Shown here one piece after another: positions 53,285-56,861 of a DNA stretch of 56,861 bases. The notes beneath the pieces are model-generated. The model was given only the letters and a program-made list of their open reading frames with translations. It did no database searches and had not been told where the DNA came from. The DNA lies in assembly GCA_029938265.1 (NCBI GenBank), contig JAOZVI010000005.1:1-56861 (forward strand), in the 5' to 3' direction. Each line of letters starts with the position of its first letter. The first letter of the stretch is position 1. The position numbers and the translations under genes are program-made. Source of the stretch: Flavobacteriaceae bacterium. GTDB lineage: Bacteria > Bacteroidota > Bacteroidia > Flavobacteriales > Flavobacteriaceae.

Positions 53285-53848
53285 ATGACTCGCATTGTAA
53301 TTTTTGCTTCAGGATCAGGAACAAATGCAGAAAATATTATTAAATATTTTCATGATAATAAAAACATTAAGGTTACTTATGTGCTAACCAATAATAAAAA
53401 TGCCGGAGTATTAAACAGAGCAAAAAAATTAGAGACACCTTCGATTATCTTTTCAAAAGAAGAATTAAAATTAAATAAGTTTTTGTCCTTTTTGTTAAAT
53501 GAAGCCGATCTGATTATTTTGGCCGGATTTTTATTAAAAATACCTGATACCATAGTTAAAGCCTTTCCAAACAAGATCGTTAATATTCATCCTGCATTAC
53601 TTCCAAAATACGGCGGTAAGGGTATGTATGGTATGCATGTGCATAATGCTGTTGTAGCCAATAAAGAAACTAAGAGTGGAATTACAATTCATTATGTTAA
53701 TGAAAGATATGATGAAGGAACTATTATTTTTCAAAAAGAAGTGAATTTAACATCGGTAGATTCATCAGATGATGTAGCGGATAAAATTCATATTTTAGAA
53801 CAAGAAAATTTTCCAAAAGTTATTGAAAGTATTATTCATAAAAGCTAA
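53285..53848 (+). CDS. purN: Phosphoribosylglycinamide formyltransferase
   Basis: This 187-residue enzyme transfers a formyl group from 10-formyl-THF to GAR in purine synthesis. The phosphate loop is FASGSGTNAENI; the catalytic triad region is VNIHPALLPKYGGKGMYG (His in the HPALLP motif) with the later SGITIHYVNERYDEG (the Asp of the family lies here). It is slightly shorter than the E. coli enzyme. It is followed after two bases by rnhA, so the two are one transcript, divergent from acpP. Confidence 0.95.
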   Translation: MTRIVIFASGSGTNAENIIKYFHDNKNIKVTYVLTNNKNAGVLNRAKKLETPSIIFSKEELKLNKFLSFLLNEADLIILAGFLLKIPDTIVKAFPNKIVNIHPALLPKYGGKGMYGMHVHNAVVANKETKSGITIHYVNERYDEGTIIFQKEVNLTSVDSSDDVADKIHILEQENFPKVIESIIHKS

Positions 53849-53850
53849 AC

Positions 53851-54339
53851 ATGGAAGTTCATATTTATACAGATGGTGCTTGTAGCGGAAATCCCGGAAA
53901 AGGTGGTTATGGCATTGTTATGGAATGGGTAGGTAATTCTTATAAAAAAGAGTTTTCGCAAGGATATAGAAAAACTACCAATAACCGAATGGAATTATTG
54001 GCAGTTATCATTGCATTAGAACAATTAAAAAAAGAAAGATTAGATGTAAAAGTTTTTTCTGACTCAAAATACGTGGTTGACGCTGTAGAAAAAGGTTGGG
54101 TTTTTGGTTGGTTAAAGAAGGGTTTTAAGGATAAAAAAAATCCTGATCTCTGGAAACGATTTTTAAAGGTTAATCGTAAACACCAGGTAAAATTTCATTG
54201 GATCAAAGGACATAATGATCATCCTCAAAATGAAAGATGCGACAAATTAGCGGTTTTAGCTTCACAAAAAAAAGAACTATTGGTAGATGAAGGTTTTGAG
54301 AGTTCCCTTAATTCTCAGAAAGGAGAAATTAAATTTTGA
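53851..54339 (+). CDS. rnhA: Ribonuclease HI
   Basis: This 162-residue enzyme cuts RNA in RNA-DNA hybrids. The four catalytic acids are seen: D in IYTDGACSGNPGKGGYG, E in NNRMELLAVI, D in FSDSKYVVDAV and D in NERCDKLAVLA; the basic handle is VFGWLKKGFKDKKNPDLW. It follows purN by two bases. A short C-terminal tail of about 20 residues goes beyond the E. coli form. Confidence 0.95.
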   Translation: MEVHIYTDGACSGNPGKGGYGIVMEWVGNSYKKEFSQGYRKTTNNRMELLAVIIALEQLKKERLDVKVFSDSKYVVDAVEKGWVFGWLKKGFKDKKNPDLWKRFLKVNRKHQVKFHWIKGHNDHPQNERCDKLAVLASQKKELLVDEGFESSLNSQKGEIKF

Positions 54340-54402
54340 GACCTTTACAAAAATTTTACTTTGAATATAATAGAATGAAATAAAAATAGACCTTTTTTAT
54401 TA

Positions 54403-55041
54403 TTATTCTGCTAACTCACAAGAAATCGTTAATTCATCATCCTTATTAAAAAAATTCAATTTATCATCTTCAATTTTATAATATGAAACACTTCTTAAAT
54501 TATTAATAAAAGCATTTTCAACAGTCATATCAGGGCACATTTTTCTTGTTAAACCCATTTTGTTGAGATTGAGTTGACCATTTGAAGATTTATAAACTCC
54601 AAAAAAGTTGTTACAGCCTGCAAAACCAGACACTTTTTTTTCTTTATCATCAAACTCTATTGTAGGATTTCTTTCAAAACTATCAACACCATTCATAGAT
54701 ATTATATTCCATTTATTAACTAATGTAATTTGTTCTACAGTTTTTGTTTTTTCAAATACTTCAACCAAAATATATTTAAAACTTGGAGCATCTGCAGGTG
54801 GATTTTTAATTTCTTCCACTTTTACATTTAGCAAATATTCATAGCCTTCTTCATAATCAAATCCTTCAATGTTGCCATAAAAATTAGTCCAGTCATTAAC
54901 AATTTTATCCTTGACAAGCATACATTTTTGAGGTCCAACACTTACACAATCAACTAAATGATCGGCTACATAAATGTGTTTTGTGTCTTCACACGATTTT
55001 GCTGTTACGGCAAGGATGATAATAAAAACTAATGATTTCAT
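54403..55041 (-). CDS. DUF4377 and META domain protein, exported
   Basis: This 212-residue protein begins with a short signal sequence ending near VTAKSC (a possible lipobox with Cys at 17). Residues about 20-105 fit DUF4377 (VGPQKCMLVKD, NIEGFDYEEGYEYLLNVKVEEI). Residues about 108-210 form a META domain (WNIISMNGVDSFERNPTIEFDDKEKKVSGFAGCNNFFG and KMCPDMTVENAFINNLRSV), as in HslJ. META proteins are envelope-stress or surface proteins of unclear activity. It lies downstream of a second META gene with a terminator-like hairpin between. Confidence 0.85.
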   Translation of the reverse strand: MKSLVFIIILAVTAKSCEDTKHIYVADHLVDCVSVGPQKCMLVKDKIVNDWTNFYGNIEGFDYEEGYEYLLNVKVEEIKNPPADAPSFKYILVEVFEKTKTVEQITLVNKWNIISMNGVDSFERNPTIEFDDKEKKVSGFAGCNNFFGVYKSSNGQLNLNKMGLTRKMCPDMTVENAFINNLRSVSYYKIEDDKLNFFNKDDELTISCELAE

Positions 55042-55074
55042 GATTTTGTTTTTTTTAATTGAATTCTAAATATA

Positions 55075-55103
55075 CAAAAAAGGCACTATAATAGCACCTT
55101 TTT
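55075..55103 (-). terminator. Terminator of the upstream META lipoprotein gene
   Basis: Read on the minus strand, a hairpin with two G-U pairs (AAAGGTGCTA/TAGTGCCTTT, short AT loop) runs into a T-tract between the two META genes. Confidence 0.65.
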
Positions 55104-55127
55104 ATAATTATTATTCAATCCTAAATT

Positions 55128-55568
55128 TTATCTAGACACTTTTGAATAAGTAATCAGTTTAGATCCTTTTTCATCATAAAAAGTTAAGATATTTCCTTTG
55201 ATATCAAAGTTTCTTACTTTGTCTAAAGCTTTAAAATATGCGCTTTCAATATCCGCATTTGGACACATCATTTTTGTTGATGCGATACCTTTAAATTGAA
55301 TATTATATCCATCTCTGGTTGCTGCTCCAGAATAATTGTTACATCCACCTTTACCTGAAATTCTATTTTCAACCAGATCTAGATTCATACTGGGACTGGT
55401 TTTTAAAGTACTGACATCTGCAATAGATTCTACATGCCATTTGGCAATCATATCCATTTTAGAAATTTGGGCTGTAGCTGGTTTTGTCATTGGTTTTGTT
55501 GTTGGTTGATTAGAACTGCAAGAAATCAAACTTGCAATTACAAATAATAAAAAAATTGTTTTTTTCAT
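55128..55568 (-). CDS. META domain lipoprotein
   Basis: This 146-residue protein has a lipoprotein signal (FLLFVIASLISCSS), a short Thr/Pro/Lys-rich linker and a single META domain (about 42-143; WHVESIADVSTLKTSPSMNLDLVENRISGKGGCNNYSGA and KMMCPNADIESAYFKALDKV). It is paralogous to the META half of the next gene, which adds DUF4377; together they look like an old tandem duplication with domain gain or loss. The function is probably envelope-related, by analogy with HslJ. Confidence 0.88.
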   Translation of the reverse strand: MKKTIFLLFVIASLISCSSNQPTTKPMTKPATAQISKMDMIAKWHVESIADVSTLKTSPSMNLDLVENRISGKGGCNNYSGAATRDGYNIQFKGIASTKMMCPNADIESAYFKALDKVRNFDIKGNILTFYDEKGSKLITYSKVSR

Positions 55569-55609
55569 AATAGATTTGGTTTAAAATTATTTTTCAAATA
55601 TATAAAAAT

Positions 55610-56824
55610 TTATTCAAGCATCTGCTTAGCCCGCAAAACGGCAGCTATAAAAATATCAATTTCTCTTTTTGTATTATAAAAAGAAAAAGAAGCTCTTATA
55701 GTGCCTGGAATTTTATAGAAATCCATGATAGGCTGTGTACAATGGTGACCTGTTCTAACAGCAATCCCCAATTTATCAATAATACTTCCTATATCAAAAG
55801 GATGAATTCCTTTGATATTAAATGAAATTACAGAAGCTTTGTTTTTTGAAGTACCATAGATTTTTAGACCTTCAATTTCTAAAAGTTTTTTAGTTCCATA
55901 ATCTAACAATTCTTTTTCATAGGCTTCAATATTTTCAAATCCAATAGTATTCATATAATCTAAAGCTACACCAAAAGCAATTCCTCCTGAAATATTTGGA
56001 GTTCCTGCTTCAAATTTATATGGCAGATCTGCATAAGTAGTTTTCTTAAAAGTAACTTCGGCAATCATTTCACCACCTCCTTGATAGGGCGGTAATTTAT
56101 TTAGCCATTCTTCTTTACCATACAGCATTCCAACTCCGGTTGGACCACATAGTTTGTGTGCTGAACATACATAAAAATCGCAATCTAATTCTTGAACATC
56201 GGGTTTTATATGTGGTGTTGCCTGTGCTCCGTCAATCAATATTGCTGCGCCAACTGAATGTGCTTTTTCAATAATTTCCTTAACAGGATTGATTGTCCCC
56301 AAAGTATTGGAAACATGATTTACAAAAACAAGTTTTGTCTTATCAGAAAGTAATTTTTCATATTCTTCAATAATCAATTCCCCTGTAAGGGAAATAGAAA
56401 TTACTTTTAAAATCGCTCCGGTTCGTTCACACAACATTTGCCAAGGCACTATATTACTGTGATGTTCTAATGCCGAAACAATGATTTCATCTCCTATTTT
56501 TAATAGGGAAGTAAATCCGTTTGCAACTAAATTAATACTATGTGTTGTGCCCGATGTGAAAATAATTTCATGCGATTTTTCAGCATTAAAATGTTTTTGA
56601 ATTTTAATTCTTGCTTCTTCATATGCGTTGGTTGCTTCCTGACTTAAAGTATGAACTCCACGATGAATATTTGCATTATAATTGCTGTAATATTCTACAA
56701 TACTGTCAATTACAATTTGTGGTGTTTGCGAAGTTGCCGCATTATCAAAATACACCAAAGGTTTACCATTGACTATTCTTTTTAGTATTGGAAAATCTTT
56801 TCGAATTTTTTTAACATCAAACAT
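55610..56824 (-). CDS. sufS: Cysteine desulfurase, SufS family
   Basis: This 404-residue PLP enzyme takes sulfur from cysteine for Fe-S cluster assembly by the Suf system. Features are YFDNAATSQTP, the PLP lysine in YVCSAHKLCGPTGVGMLYG, and the persulfide Cys in AVRTGHHCTQPIMDFYKIPGT near residue 360. SufS is chosen over class I NifS/IscS because of these group II motifs; other suf genes would lie past the right edge. The ATG is complete, with a -7 element in the last bases of the window. Confidence 0.95.
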   Translation of the reverse strand: MFDVKKIRKDFPILKRIVNGKPLVYFDNAATSQTPQIVIDSIVEYYSNYNANIHRGVHTLSQEATNAYEEARIKIQKHFNAEKSHEIIFTSGTTHSINLVANGFTSLLKIGDEIIVSALEHHSNIVPWQMLCERTGAILKVISISLTGELIIEEYEKLLSDKTKLVFVNHVSNTLGTINPVKEIIEKAHSVGAAILIDGAQATPHIKPDVQELDCDFYVCSAHKLCGPTGVGMLYGKEEWLNKLPPYQGGGEMIAEVTFKKTTYADLPYKFEAGTPNISGGIAFGVALDYMNTIGFENIEAYEKELLDYGTKKLLEIEGLKIYGTSKNKASVISFNIKGIHPFDIGSIIDKLGIAVRTGHHCTQPIMDFYKIPGTIRASFSFYNTKREIDIFIAAVLRAKQMLE

Positions 56825-56851
56825 ATTTCTTCTTTAGAATGATTCTAAATA

Positions 56852-56859
56852 CAAAAATA
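56852..56859 (-). promoter_or_regulatory. Candidate promoter -7 element before sufS
   Basis: Minus strand TATTTTTG, exact TAnnTTTG, about 30 bases upstream of the start codon; the -33 region is beyond the window. An operon promoter further upstream cannot be excluded. Confidence 0.45.
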
Positions 56860-56861
56860 CA

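Noticed and set aside
1-56861. CRISPR array, prophage, transposon or tRNA-linked island
   Set aside because: I saw no direct-repeat array, transposase, integrase, phage structural gene or tRNA; base composition and gene content look uniform and core-like.

Overview
The window is a stretch of chromosome from a low-GC (roughly 30-33 percent), AT-rich member of the Bacteroidota, almost certainly a marine or aquatic Flavobacteriaceae. The signs are a type IX secretion C-terminal domain on the partial chitinase at the left edge, the gliding gene gldA, a lipoprotein Omp85 of TamL type, the order acpP-fabF-rnc-IPExxxVDY-pyk, a short primary sigma factor, and repeated use of the Bacteroidota promoter form TTG-N19-TAnnTTTG with almost no Shine-Dalgarno sequences. 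It is mostly core genome: I see no insertion sequence, prophage, CRISPR array, tRNA, rRNA or integration site.

Layout. 1-8541: end of a secreted GH18 chitinase, a surface carboxypeptidase-regulatory-like protein, a membrane M28 peptidase, an M23 peptidase with a GH3-type adenylate-fold enzyme, and a MOSC protein. 8542-8873: non-coding. 8874-14496: cold-shock protein, SpoU-type rRNA methyltransferase, divergent tamL, then fructose-bisphosphate aldolase and accD. 14578-20065: lipoprotein, rpsO, pnp, rpoD, rpe, most closed by clear intrinsic terminators. 20075-23013 (minus strand): gldA, porin, kdsA. 23241-27399: the Phe/Tyr biosynthesis operon pheA-aminotransferase-tyrA-DAHP synthase/chorismate mutase behind a leader. 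27411-39879: GT9 glycosyltransferase, LysM/BON protein, upp, DUF6427/DUF6341 proteins, trmB, ATL protein, an outer-membrane barrel protein, a trans-sulfuration enzyme, ArsC-like protein, an AsmA-like protein, DUF4254 pair, tdk-alr, mscL. 39935-48720: map-methyltransferase, CoA-transferase, HAD protein, gpmI-thioredoxin, and a cell-envelope hydrolase cluster (M48, amidase, M14). 48854-53104 (minus strand): the acpP-fabF-rnc-IPExxxVDY-pyk unit. 53285-56824: purN-rnhA, two META-domain proteins, sufS.

The most interesting signal lies in the 417-base gap between gldA and pheA. It holds a complete, classical ribosome-mediated attenuator: a consensus promoter (23241-23270), a 21-codon leader peptide (23288-23353) with six Phe and two Tyr codons, an antiterminator pairing, and a strong Rho-independent terminator (23386-23418) ending 12 bases before pheA. 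The downstream genes make exactly phenylalanine and tyrosine, so the codon content matches the products. A second candidate regulatory site is a perfect 14-base-arm palindrome upstream of acpP (53151-53180), with a further terminator-like hairpin between acpP and fabF.

Other points of interest are two normally zinc-containing enzymes (AccD, thymidine kinase) that have lost zinc-ribbon cysteines, an alkyltransferase-like protein with PAHR in place of PCHR, and a terminator for the LysM gene embedded in the end of the convergent GT9 gene.
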